A stretch of DNA of 64,000 nt from Trachelipus rathkii. Taxonomy: Eukaryota > Arthropoda > Malacostraca > Isopoda > Trachelipodidae. Made by a program: the position numbers and the translations under genes. The notes under the pieces were generated by a model. It did no database searches, was not told where the DNA came from, and was given only the letters and a program-made list of their open reading frames with translations. Position 1 is the stretch's first letter; each line of letters opens with the position of its first letter. Where the stretch lies: assembly GCA_015478945.1 (NCBI GenBank), contig JABUQX010018395.1:1-64000 (forward strand), written 5' to 3'. Shown piece after piece: positions 38,983 to 50,840 of this stretch.

Positions 38983-40196
38983 TAAAAATTGAAATTTAGG
39001 AATGAATATCTTAGTATTTTTTTAAGGAATAAATATATTCAAACGTATTATAGACGGATAGCTCTTTATAAGCATCGTTCATATTCGAAAAAATTAAACC
39101 AGTTTTGCTTATGTGCAGCGAGCGAACTAGTTTCAATTTTGTTTATTGGCGACGAACGAACTAGTTTTGATTTCACAACGAGAAAAATTTATAATGTGCT
39201 GTTGATAGAAAATCTTTTATCGTATAATTATACATATTCATGACCAATTTATCAAACCAAAATTTTATATTATAACCCTCGGAGAGTATTTCAAATATCG
39301 AAACGGATGTTTTTCGTTACTAAATATATTAGGAGAGAAGTAGATTATTTTTTGTGGTGTTTCATCGGATCACGGGCAGAGCTACCAGTACGATATTTTG
39401 ATTTCGAAATACGTTCAAACGTTTTGTAGTAGAGTAACCCTTTTTATAGCGTCGTTTCCTCGAGAACGATTTCATTTTTTATCCTAACTTCAAAGTCTAA
39501 GTTCCCTAAACCATCTAAAAATTTTAAAAATTTTTGGCTGTTACGATTTTTATTCTCCGTCCCTCCGAAAGTTTTGGTTGTTTGCAAACGAAGAACTGTT
39601 AACGATACAAGTTTGTTGTAACAAAATCAGTTTACTTGATGCGAATATGAACTTTAATAATAATTACTTTATAAATAGAATTATGAATTTTTTTTTCTTC
39701 CTGATAAATCGTTTTCTAAAATAATAAATTAGAATATTTTAGGGTAATAAAATTAAAAAAAAAAAATTAAAAATTAAATTATTTCGATAATAATAATTAT
39801 ATCAAATGAAAGTTCTCAAACCAAGATTTTTTTCTGTTTTTTCGAAAGTTTTTGTATATTTCGAAATGGCTATAGCTATTACAGCATCGTTCATATTCGG
39901 AAATAGTAAACAAATTTTGTTTATTGGCAACGACCGAACTAGTTTCAATTTTGTTTTTTGGCAGCAAACGAACTATTTTCAATTTTGTTTATTGGCAACG
40001 AGCGAACTAGTTTCAATTTTGTTTATTGTTAGCGAGCGAACTATTTTTAATTTTGTTTATAGGCAGCGAGAGAAGTAGTTTTGATTTCACATCGAGAAAA
40101 CTTTATGATTTGCTGTTGAAAGAAATTTTTTTATCGTATAGTTATTCATATTCTTGACTAAGTTCTCAAACTAAAATTTTGTGGAAACAGAATTAG

Positions 40197-40580
40197 TTTC
40201 GTGACGTTTCATCGGGCACCGAGAAAAAGCTTTTATTCGGATATTTTGGTTTCCAAATACGTTCAAATGTATAAGAACCCAGTAGTCTTTCATATATCGA
40301 CATTTCAACGGGCTCGATTGAACATTTTGTCGTAACCTTGATGTCCAAGTTCCCAATTCCTTTAAAAAATTTTGAAGTCTCGATGGTTTGAAAAAAATTT
40401 TTGAAAAAAAATTATGCGATCGGGAACTTACACATCGAGGTTACGATCAAATACTCAATCGAGCCCGTTGAAATGTCGATATATGAAAGACTTCTGGGTT
40501 TTAATACGTTTGGACGTATTTGGAAACCAAAAATATCCATATAAAAGCTCTTTCTCGGGACCCAATGAAACGTCACGAAA
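40197..40580. mobile_element. Foldback element copy C
   Basis: Begins TTTCGTGACGTTTCATCGGG and ends CCCAATGAAACGTCACGAAA, so the terminal 20 bp pair with one mismatch. Pairing continues through GGTTTCCAAATACGTTCAAA/ACGTATTTGGAAACC, CGGGCTCGATTGA/TCAATCGAGCCCG and AAGTTCCC/GGGAACTT. Near-symmetrical 384-bp element without coding capacity; best reference copy of the family. Confidence 0.85.
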
Positions 40581-41191
40581 TAAAAACTGAAATTTAAGTG
40601 CCAGTATCTTAGTTTTTTTTGAAAGAATAAATAAATATATTCAAACGTATTATAGACGTGTAGCCCCTGATGAGCATCGTCGTAACTGTTAACGATACAA
40701 GTTTGCGGCAACAAAATTAGTTTACTTGTTGCGAATATTAACTTTGATAATTATTTTATAAATAAAATTATGATTTTTTTCTTCTTCCTGAAAAATTGTT
40801 TCCTATAATAATAATAAATAAGGATATTTTAGGGAAACCAAATTAAAATAAAAAAATAAATAAAAAATTAAAATATTTCAATAAGTCAGGAATATGAATA
40901 ATTATACGATAAAAAAATTTCTTTCAACAGCAAATCATAAATATTTCTCGATGTGAAAACAAAACTAGGTCTTTCACTGCCAATAAGTAAAATTAAAAAT
41001 AGTTCGTTCGCTGCCAATAAACAAAATTGAAACTAGTTTGTTCGCTGCCAATAAATAAAATTGAAACTAGTTCGTTCGTCGCCAGTATAAAAATTGATTT
41101 ACTTTTTTCTAATATGAACGATGCTGTAATAGTTATAGCTATTTCGTAATATACAAGTTCTCAAACCAAAATTTTTGGGCAACAAAATTAG

Positions 41192-41571
41192 TTTCGTGAC
41201 GTTTCTTCGGGTATCGAGAAAATGCTTTTATCCGGATATTTTGGTTTCCAAATACGTTCAAACGTATTGGACCCCATTAGTCTTTCATATTTCGACATTT
41301 CAACGAGCTCGATTGAGCATTTGGTCGTAACCTCGATGTCTAAGTTCCCAATTCCTTCAAAAATTTTTGAAGTCTTGATGGTTTGAAAAAAAATTCTGAA
41401 AAAAATTATGCGATCGGGAACTTAAACATCGAGGTTACAACTAAATGGGTATTTGAGCCCATTAAAATGATACCATAGTAAAGGATCCTGTGTTGTAAAA
41501 CGTTTGAACGTATTTCAAAAGCTATATTTCTTATCTTAAGCTCTTCCTCAGACCCGATGAAACGGTACAAA
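41192..41571. mobile_element. Foldback element copy D
   Basis: Starts TTTCGTGACGTTTCTTCGGG; the right arm ends with GACCCGATGAAACGGTACAA. Same arm words as copy C. The right arm resembles that of copies B and E (with AAAGGATCCTGTG), indicating two right-arm subtypes. Confidence 0.8.
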
Positions 41572-42519
41572 ATAAAAATTTAAATTTAGGAACGAATATC
41601 TTAGTTTTTTTTTTTTTAAAAAAAAAGGAATAAATATATTCAAACGTATTATAGACGGGTAACCCTATTTAACCATCGTTTATATTCAGAAAAATTAAAC
41701 CAATTTTGTTTTTCGGCAGCGAGCAAACTAGTTTCGATTATGTTTATTGGCAGCGAGCGAACTAGTTTTGGGTTCTCATCGAGAAAATTTTATGATTTGC
41801 TGTTGATAAAAAAATTTTTTATCGTGTAATTATAAATATTCCTGACTAAGTTCTCAAACCAAAATTTTATATTATAACCCTCCGAGAGTTTTACAAATTT
41901 CAAACGTATGTTTTTGCGTTACTAAATATATTAGGAGAGAGTCGATTATTTTAGTGGCGTTTCATCGGATCTCAGACAGAGCTACCAGTCCAATATTTTG
42001 GTTTCCAAACACATTCAAACATTTTGTAGCAGAGTAACCCTTGTTATAGCGTCTTTTCATCGAGCTCAATTTCATTTTCTATCCTAATTTCGATGTCTAA
42101 GTTCCCTAAACCTTCAAAAATTTTTGAAAAGTCTCGGCTGTTAAGATTTTATTTCCGTCCCTCCGAAAGTTTTAATTTGCAAACGAAGAGCTGTTAACGA
42201 TACAAGTTTCTGGCAACAAAATTAGTTTACTTGTTGCGAATATGAACTTTGATAATAATTGTTTTATAAATAGAATTATGAATTTTTTTTTAATTTTATC
42301 TATCTGAAAAAATCGTTTTCTATAATAATAAATTAGGATATTTTAGGGTAACCAAAAAAAATTAAAAATTAAAATATTTCGATTAAATTAATTATATTAA
42401 ATGAAAGTTCTCAAACCAAGATTTTTATTTTCCGTTTCTCCGAAAGTTTTTGTATATTCCGAAATAGCTAAACCTATTACAGCAACGTTCATATTCGAAA
42501 ATAGTTAACCAATTTTGTT

Positions 42520-42715
42520 AAATTGGCAGCGAGCGAACTAGTTTCCATTTTGTTTATTGGCAGCGAGCGAACTAGTTTCCATTTTGTTTATTGGCAGCGA
42601 GCGAACTAGTTTCCATTTTGTTTATTGGCAGCGAGTGAACTAGTTTCCATTTTGTTTATTGGCAGCGAACGAACTATTTTCAATTTTGTTTATTGGCAGC
42701 GAGAGAAGTAGTTAT
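42520..42715 (+). repeat. 34-bp unit array, six copies
   Basis: Six tandem GGCAGCGAGCGAACTAGTTT units, mostly with a CCATTTTG ending, slightly different from the other arrays. This indicates local homogenisation. Confidence 0.85.
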
Positions 42716-42828
42716 GATTTTACATCGAGAAAACTTTATGATTTGCTGTTGAAAGAAATTTTTTATCGTGTAGTTATTCATATTCTTGACTAAGTTCTCA
42801 AACCAAATTTGTGAGGCAACAAAATTAG

Positions 42829-43199
42829 TTTCGTGACGGATCATCGGGTACCGAGAAAAAGCTTTTATTCGGATATTTCGGTTTTCAAATACGTTCAAAC
42901 GTATTAGAACCCAGTAGTCTTTCATATATTGACATTTCAACGGACTCGATCGTGCATTTGGTCGTAACCTCGATGTCTAAGTTCCCAATTCCTTCAAAAA
43001 ATTTTGAAGTATCGATGGTTTGAAAAAAATTTCTGAAAAAATTTTGCTATCGGGAACTTAGACATCGAGGTTACAACTAAATTGGAATTTGAGCCCGTTA
43101 AAATGATACTATATTAAAGGATCCTGTGCTGTAAAACGTATTTCTAAAGCTATATTTTTTATCATAAGCTCTTCCTCTAACCCGATGAAACAGCACAAA
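42829..43199. mobile_element. Foldback element copy E
   Basis: Starts TTTCGTGACGGATCATCGGG and ends with CCCGATGAAACAGCAC. A small deletion in the right arm makes it about 371 bp. Same family as copies A-D. Confidence 0.8.
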
Positions 43200-44284
43200 A
43201 TAAAAATCTAAATTAAGGAACGAATATCTTAGTTTTTTTAAAAAAAAAGGGATAAATATATTCAAACGTATTATAGACGGGTAACCCTATTTAAGCATCG
43301 TTCATATTCGGAAAAAATAAACCAATTTTTTTTTTGCAACGAGAGAACTAGTTTCGATTTTGTTTATTGGCAGCGAGCGAACTAGTTTCGATTTTGTTTA
43401 TTGGCAGCGAGCGAACTAGTTATAGGGTCTCATAGAGAAAACTTTATGATTTGCTGTTGATAGAAAATTTTTTTATCGTATAATTATAAATAAAAAATTA
43501 AAATATTTCGATAATAATAATTATATCAAAGGAAAGTTCTCAAACCAAGATTTTATTTTTCGTCTGTCCGAAAATTTTTGTATAAATCGAAATTGCTATA
43601 GCTATTACAGCAAAGTTCATATTCGAAAAAAGTATATATCGAAAAATTTTAATATTCTTTAAAATAGTTAACACAAATTATAATTTATTATTATAGGAGA
43701 CTAATTTTTAAGGAGAATAAAAAATATAACAATTTTATTATGTAATGAAGTAATTATCATCGTTCATATTCGCAACAGATAAAACTAATTTTTTTTATCA
43801 GACATTTGAATTTTTAGCAGATTTTTGTGTGTACAAAAGAAATGTGAATGACGTTTTTTGGCGGCAAATAAACTAGTTTTGATTTCACATCGAGATAAAT
43901 TTATGATTTGTTGTATATAGAAAATCAATAATCGATTATTTATATACGTTATTGTCTAACTAATTTCCAAACAACCGAGAGTTTTGTGAATTTCGGAACG
44001 ACTATTATACGTTCACAAATGTATATATCGAAATATTTTAATATTATTTATTTTTTTTAGTTAACCCATGTATTTATTTTATTATAGAAAATGAATCGTT
44101 AAAGGGGACAAAATAAAGAATTTTATCTATATCATCGTTCATATTCGCATCAAGCAGACTCATTTTGTCACAAAGTTGTTTTGTAAGCAGTTTTTTTGTA
44201 TGCAACAAAATAAGAGAGGGAGAAACATATTTTGGCAGCGAGCAAACTAGTTTTGATTTGAAATCGAGATAAATTTTTGACTCA

Positions 44285-45293
44285 CCAGATGTTTTTTCCC
44301 CTTCCCGACCTCACTACGAAAAAAATATCGGTCGACTAGCGAGAACAGTGGTTCGCGCGTTAGAAAAGTTCTTTCCTCTCTTTCAAAACGACTTTTTCCT
44401 CTCACTGAAACTTTTTTTTTCAAACTTCTTCCACACACAGGTTTCGAAGACGATGAAGGACAAGGCTTATGGGCTCCCAGTCATCGTACGTCCCCGTCGT
44501 GGAGCCCGGGAATATCTTTCGATCTCTCTCTCCGTCACTCACAAAAGAACATAATACGCTATATATATATATATATACGTCGCGGTATCTCTCTCGAGTT
44601 TCATTTTTGTACATGTACGCATCTCGGTGAAGATTTATCGTTGTTGTTACTTGTTCATCGGGATGCGTCGCATTGCAAAAGTCGGTCGGTCAATAGGCGG
44701 TCGAGTCTACGGTCCAACCGACGTTATTTTATTTTTTATATATATAAAAAACGAGCGGCCGGAACGATCCGATCGATCGATCGAGATCGGTCGGATCGTT
44801 GTTCGATATCGCGGTGATATATATATATATATATTTTTCCCTATTCCAACACGCGAACAACAACAACAACAACAACACACACACACAAGCGCGGGAGAGG
44901 TCGAAGATAGCTAAAGCGATGACGAATTTTTCGGCGGCACGTACGTTCTGACGTAGTGCCGTCTCCGCTCGCGCGAGCATTTTTTCTTTCTTTCTTTTCT
45001 TCGGTTTCATCGCTTCTCACGAAAGCTAGCTAGCTTTTCTTTTTTTTACAACCGGCGGCGAACGAACGAATTTCGATATTTTTTTCTTTTCCGACATCGG
45101 GGGGTTAGAAGAAGAGGGTCGAGGATGGCGTGGGAGGGAGAATGGAAAAGAAAAAATTTCGACTTCGATTCGTCCGGCCGGCCGGCCGGCGGTAAGGTAA
45201 CAAAATCGCCAGTACGGTATTTTACTGGCGTAGAATCGAGTTGTGTATCGATTCTTAGTTTTTTTGTTTTTTTTTTTTTTTTTTTTTTTTTTT

Positions 45294-45324
<31 letters not shown>

Positions 45325-45490
45325 GTTTTAAGGCCGTTTATTTACTAATAACAACGCATACGCGAAACTTTTTTTCCCTACAGGTACACCGGAAGAAACA
45401 AAAAAAACACGACGGATCTATCCTTTTCATTTTTCTGTCTTCCTTCGACTATTTTTTTTTCAGTTTCGCTATCGCATTTCGAGGTTGATC
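44285..45490 (+). other. Duplicated 5'-gene-like block, copy 1
   Basis: A 1.2-kb block, less AT-rich than its surroundings, repeated at 45945-47090. It contains a T-rich stretch ending TTCCACACACAG (about 44440), like a splice acceptor; a conserved stretch with GGGCTCCCAGTCATCG; and, at 45125, an ATG in good context (A at -3, G at +4). That ATG opens a frame of about 22 codons (Met-Ala-Trp-Glu-Gly-Glu-Trp...) up to GGCGGTAAGG, a plausible splice donor. Then come long T tracts and another CTACAG acceptor (about 45380). It could be a promoter with first exons of a gene whose remainder is outside this window. The gene is not recognised; coding status is inferred. Confidence 0.45.
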
Positions 45491-45805
45491 AGAGGACGTC
45501 CGATCGCGCCCGTTCAGACTCAGTCGCGATGATTCGTCGGTAGAATCTAATCTCGGTCCGTGCATAGGCCGCGAGGACTTTGCCTGTGACTGGTTTTAAA
45601 TATTCTTAGACGAAGAGCGTGGGTCAAGAAAACGCGTACCGCGGAAGCCCTAGTATAAGAAGCCCAAAGGTGTTGCCGGAGGGGGGAGGATACGCCTGTG
45701 AACAACTCTGAACGAGCGGGCGCGACAGACTATGACTCGCTGAACGGATCAAGTAGTCGCTTTCGGGCGTCCGATGTCTTCCTCTTTAAATAGCTAGCTA
45801 CTCAC

Positions 45806-45836
<31 letters not shown>

Positions 45837-45944
45837 AGTCGGTTAGTTAGTTAGTCCTCGGAAGGGGGTAAGAAATCGTCTAGAGCGTTCCGAAATAGCG
45901 TTAGTTAATTAGTTAGTTAGTTAGGCGAAGTCGACGGTATTTTT
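45491..45944. other. GC-rich spacer with possible RNA structure
   Basis: Unique spacer between the two duplicated blocks. Its first 270 bp are GC-rich and contain nested complementary words: TCGCGCCCGTTCAGA (45504-45518) can pair with the region 45707-45725, and CCGTTCAG (45510-45517) with CTGAACGG (45740-45747). A (CT)n run lies at about 45808-45838 and TTAG repeats at about 45840-45925. It does not match any standard small RNA I know. Confidence 0.35.
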
Positions 45945-47090
45945 TTTCCCTTACCGTTCTCGACACGAAAAAAAATATCCGTCGGCTAGCGAGCCCAGTG
46001 GTTCGCGAGTTAGGAAATTATTGTTCTTTTCTCTCTTTCAAAACGACTTTTTTCTCTCACTGAAACTTTTTTTTTTCTTTTTTTTTTATACAAACTCTTT
46101 CCACACACGAATACAGGTTTCGAACGCGATGAAGGACGAAGGCTTACGGGCTCCCAGTCATCGTACGTCCCCGTCGTGGAGCCCGGGAATATCTTTCGAT
46201 CTCTCTCTCCTTACCTCACTCACACCACACCACACTACGCCGCGAATGGAAAAAAGAAAAAATATATATAATTATATCTCGCTCCAGTTTCATTTTTGTA
46301 CATGTACCCATCTCGGTGAAGATTTATTATTTGTTCATCGGGATGCGTCGCATTGCAAAAGTAGGTCTGTCAATAGGCGATCGAGTCTACGGTCCGTCCG
46401 ACGTTATTTTTATTTTTATATATAAATTATTTTTATATATTCCTACACGAGAACAAAACAATACAGACACACACACACACAGAAACACGCGGGAGAGGTC
46501 GAAGATAGCTAAAGCGATGACAATTTTTGGCGGCAAGTACGTTCTGCCGTAGTGCCGTCTCCGCTTGCGCGCATTTTCTTTTCTTTCTTTCGGTTTCATT
46601 TCTTATCTCTATCGTAGGCTAGCTAGCGTTTCTTTTTTAAACCGACGGCGAACGAATGTCGATTTTTTCTTTCTGACATCGGGGGTTAGAAGGGGGTCGA
46701 CAATGGGATGGGAGGGAGAATGGAAAAAAAATTTCGACTTTGATTCGTCCGGCGGTAAGGTTTCTTCCATAATTTTAAAAAAATTATCATTACAGTATTT
46801 TACTAGCAATGCTGGCGCGCGCCTCGGAGAATCGAGGTTTGATGATTCTTTGTCAAATTTAAGTTTTTTTAGTTTTAAGTTTTTTTTTAGATTTAAGGAT
46901 TTTTTTTAGATTTAAGGCTGTTTATTTACTAACTTATATGCGAAACTTTTTTCCCTACAGGTGCACAAGAAAAAATAAAAACACGCGACGACGGATCTAT
47001 TCTTTCTTCTTTCTGTCTTACCTCGATTCATTTGACTATTTTTTTTCGTTTCGCTATCGCATTTCAAGGTAGATCTTAGATATTAGATAG
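45945..47090 (+). other. Duplicated 5'-gene-like block, copy 2
   Basis: Second copy of the 44285-45490 block, roughly 85-90% similar by eye with many small indels. The short ATG-started stretch is kept in frame (46702, Met-Gly-Trp-Glu-Gly-Glu-Trp-Lys...) up to GGCGGTAAGG despite a lost codon, while the ATGAAGGAC stretch further upstream has a one-base indel. This suggests only the downstream ATG is coding, if either is. Alternative first exons, or an uncollapsed second haplotype. Confidence 0.45.
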
Positions 47091-47250
<160 letters not shown>

Positions 47251-47989
47251 ATATTTGTTTTCATTTCTTTGCTTTGATATTTACAATTCATTAAGGTGTA
47301 CGTTTTTATATTATTTTTTGTGATTATGAGTAACCTTTATATACGAATATTTGCTTATTAAATATATTCGCATTTTGTTTTATTTAACCCTAATTCTATT
47401 TTTAAATAACGTTTATAAATAAAATAGTTGCGTATGGGTTGCATGTTCTTGTACGCAATTATTTCAGAAAATCATTTAATAATAAAAACCTTTAATAGGT
47501 AAACGAATATTAAAAAAAATATGGTGAACTAAGTTGTCTTGATTGACACTGAATGTAATTTTATTCTTAACAATTTTTATCAATATTTACCATATATTTT
47601 ATTCAATGATATTTTATTTCAATACTTGATAAATATTACATGCTTTTTGATAAATTTAGAATTGACGCCATTTCCTGCATTTCTATTGGTTCCGGCACGC
47701 CTTACCCTCTGAAGTCATTTGTTTAGGCCAAAAATAGACGCCGAAAAGTCTCGATTTTTGTTTTGGAAGAATTGATGATATAACACTTTTTATTCTATTT
47801 TCGCGTTAAAATTCGCTTATCAATGTTTTAAATAAACGAATTTAAAAAAAAATAAAATATTTCAACATATAATTTTTAAACGTTTAAAACTAGTTATTAT
47901 TTCTTGGCACCGAATAAAGAATTGCTTCCTTACCAAGATATTTCGAATCATAAAAATGAGTGCTTCTCACACTTTCCTCGAAGTGCTTT
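47251..47989. other. AT-rich spacer, no gene
   Basis: No open frame of note. A less AT-rich patch at 47668-47760 ends with GACGCCGAAAAGTCTCGATT (47737-47756). This resembles the inverted-repeat arm on the other side of the minisatellite (50858-50879). Confidence 0.5.
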
Positions 47990-50836
47990 ATAACTACGAG
48001 TGGCATAACCGAAAGATTGGCGCCGCCGGTGGCATAGCCGAAGGGCATAGCCGAAGAGTGGCATAGCCGAAAGAGGCATAGCTGAAGGTGGCATAGCCGA
48101 AGGTGGCTCAGCCCGAAGACTGCTTAGTGTTATCGAAGGATAAATATGAAGGGCGACATGCGAAGGGTGGCATAGCAAGGCGGCGCTGGCAAGAATACGA
48201 CTTTCAGCCGGAACGACCTGCCGAAATGCGGCATAGCCGAAGGGCGGCATAGCCGAAGGGTGGCATAGCGGTGTATATAAAGCGTAGCATAGCCGAAGGC
48301 AAATAGCCGAAGGGCGATAGCGAAAAGCGGCATAATGAAGTTGGCATAGCCGAAGGGTGGCGCAGCCGAGAAGGCGGCGCCATGCAAGGACAGCGCCAGA
48401 ACTGCGGCATGAGCGACATAACAAGGCGGCATAGCCTAGAACGCTAACCGAAAACGAATTATGTATAGCCGAGGGCGGCGAAACCTGCGCGAAAGGGCGG
48501 CATAGCCGAAAGACGCAAACGCGGCGGGTGGCATAACCGAAGGGTGGCATAACCGAAGGCGGCACTTGCGAGTGGCATAGCCGAAGGGGTGGCGCAGCCG
48601 AAGGCTGGCATAGCCGAAGGGTGGCGCCGGGTCGCATGGCCGGCGCGCAGCATAGCCGAAGGGCGAGAAAAATAGCCGAACGTTGCGCTGCGCCGAAGAA
48701 TTAAACCAGCAGAAGGGTGGCATAGCCGAAGGGTGGCATAGCCGAAGGGCGGCATAGCCGAAGGGCGGCATAGCCGAAGGGTGGCATAACGAGTGCTTCA
48801 GCCGAAAAGTTGATATAACTGAAGAATTGGCATAACCGAAATTGGCATAGCCGGGTGCGGCATATGAAAGGCGCGCTCAGCCAGAGACGACATAGCCGAA
48901 GATGTGGCATAAGCCGAAGGGCGGCATAACCGGGCGCTAGCCGAGGCGTGGCGGCGAAGGGCGGCACCATGAGGGCGGCATAGCCGAAGGGTGGCATAGC
49001 CGAAGGGCGGCATAGCCGGCATAGCCGAAGGGTGGCATAGCCGAAGGGCGGCATAATGAAGAGCAGCATATGAAGGCGGCATAGCCAAGAGCGGCATATA
49101 GCAAGGCAGCATAGCCAGAAGGCGGCGCATACCGAAGAAACGATAGCCGAAGACGGCATAGCCGAAAGAGCGTAGCATAGCCGAAGGGTGACACTAGCGA
49201 AGGGCTGGCGGCTGTTGAAGGGCGGCATAATAAAAACTGGCATGGCCAGGCAGCGCCTTGAAGGCGGCATAGCCAGAAGGCGGCATAGCCAGGTGGCATA
49301 GCCAGAAGAGCGGCATGAAGGGCGGCGCAGCCGGGACGGCATAGCGGGTAGCGGCTGCCGAAGGGCGACATAACCGAGGGCGGCATAGCCGAAGGCGGCA
49401 TATTGCGGATAGCGAAGGACAGCGCCAACCGAAGAAGAATTAGCCTGAACCAGCATAGCCGAAAGTTGGCATAGCCGAAGAGCGGCATAGCCGAAGGGCG
49501 GCATAGCAAGGGCGGCATAGCAGATTCGCCTCCTAGTCGACGCTCAGCATCGCCGAATTGCGGCAAGCCGAAGGGCGGCATAGCCGAAGGGCGGCATAGC
49601 CGAAGGGTGGCATAGCCGAAAGCCGAAGGGCGGCATAGCCGAAGAGCGGCATAGCCGAAGAGCGGCATAGCCGAAGGGGCGGCGTAACCAGAAGGGCCGT
49701 AGCCGAAGGGCGAAATCGCCGAGAAGAGCGACATAGCCGAAGGGCAGCATAGCCGAAGAGCAACATCTTAAAACGAGCTGCTATCTGAAGGCAGCATAGC
49801 CGAAGAGCGGCATAGCCGAAGGGCGGCATAGCCGAAGGGCGGCATAGCCGAAGGGCGGCATAGCCGAAGAGCGGCATAGCCGAAGAGCGGCATAGCCGAA
49901 GGGCGGCACGCCAGAGCGGCATAGCCAAAAGGCGGCATAAGCCAGGGCAGGCATAGCCGAAGAGCGGCAGCCGGGGGCGGCATAGCCAGGCGGCATCATA
50001 GCCGAAGGGCGGCATAGCCGAAGGGCGGCATAGCCGAAGGGCGGCATAGCCGAAGGGCGGCATAGCCGAAGGGCGGCATAGCCGAAGGGCGGCATAGCCG
50101 AAGGGTGGCATAGCCGAAGGGTGGCATAGCCGAAGGGTGGCATAGCCGAAGGGCGGCATAGCCGAAGGGTGGCATAGCCGAAGAGCGGCATAGCCAAAGA
50201 GCGGCATAGCCGAGGCATAGCCGAAGAGCGGCATAGCCGAAGGGCGGCATAGCCGAAGGGCGTATAGCCGAAGGCGGCCTGGCGAAGGGCTGGCAGCATA
50301 GCCGAAAGACGCGGCCTGCCAGGCAGCATAAGGGCGGCATAGCCGAGCGGCATAGCCGAAGAGCAGCATAGCCAGGGCAGCATAGCCAGGGGCGGCCATA
50401 TAGCCGAAGGGTGCAGCCGAAGGGCGGCATAGCCGAAGAGCGGCATAGCCGAAAGGCGGCATAGCCGAAGAGGCGACTTGCTGCCTCAGGGCGCATCTAG
50501 CCGAAGGCAGCATAAGCAGAAAAGTGAAACCCATAAGCCGAAGAGCAGCACTCCAGCCGGGCGGCCATAAGCCAGAAAGGGCGCAGCATAAGCCGAAAAA
50601 GGCGGCATAACCGAACGGCATGGCCGAAGGCGGCATAGCCGAAGAGCGGCATAGCCGAAGGGTGGCATAGCCGAAGAGCGGCATAAGCCGAAGGTGGCAT
50701 AGCCGAAGAGCAGCAGCCAGTAGCCGAAGAGTGGCATAGCCGAAGGGCGGCATAGCCGAAGGGCGGCATAGCCGAAGGGCGGCATAGCCGAAGGGCGGAG
50801 CCGAAGGGTGGCATAGCCGAAGGGCGGCATAGCCGA
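47990..50836 (-). repeat. 2.8-kb GC-rich 16-bp minisatellite
   Basis: Tandem copies of GCCGAAGGGCGGCATA (16 bp). They are clean and nearly identical in 49980-50170, and progressively disrupted by substitutions and indels toward 48000 and around 50300-50600. Strongly GC-rich in AT-rich DNA. Every minus-strand frame reads the same 16-residue peptide, producing long but meaningless open frames (up to 442 codons). The core GCCGAAG is shared with the minisatellite at 25517 and the 127-bp monomers. Confidence 0.9.
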
Positions 50837-50840
50837 CCTT

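Larger units (their letters stand above)
36301..44280. repeat. Complex satellite field, part 4
   Basis: Satellite modules, 34-bp arrays and foldback elements in both orientations, ending near 44280 where the duplicated 5'-region block starts. The 34-bp units are inverted at about 40985-41100. No coding sequence is supported. Confidence 0.75.

Noticed and set aside
36940..42715. 34-bp repeats considered as a CRISPR array
   Set aside because: Units are directly tandem with no unique spacers, in a eukaryotic satellite field, and no cas genes are present.
38490..42940. Several minus-strand frames of 60-100 codons with similar peptides
   Set aside because: They fall inside or across foldback arms and satellite modules and are similar only because the DNA is repeated. 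No copy is longer or better preserved.
45504..45747. Possible snoRNA or RNase MRP RNA in the GC-rich spacer
   Set aside because: C-box-like GCGATGA and a CTGA word exist, but boxes are imperfect and no conserved MRP/P elements are visible; kept only as a structured-RNA hint.
44348..46909. Short plus-strand frames in the duplicated blocks (68, 95, 134 and 114 codons)
   Set aside because: Frames are not kept between the two copies except the short ATG-GGTAAGG stretch, so I list only that as possibly coding.
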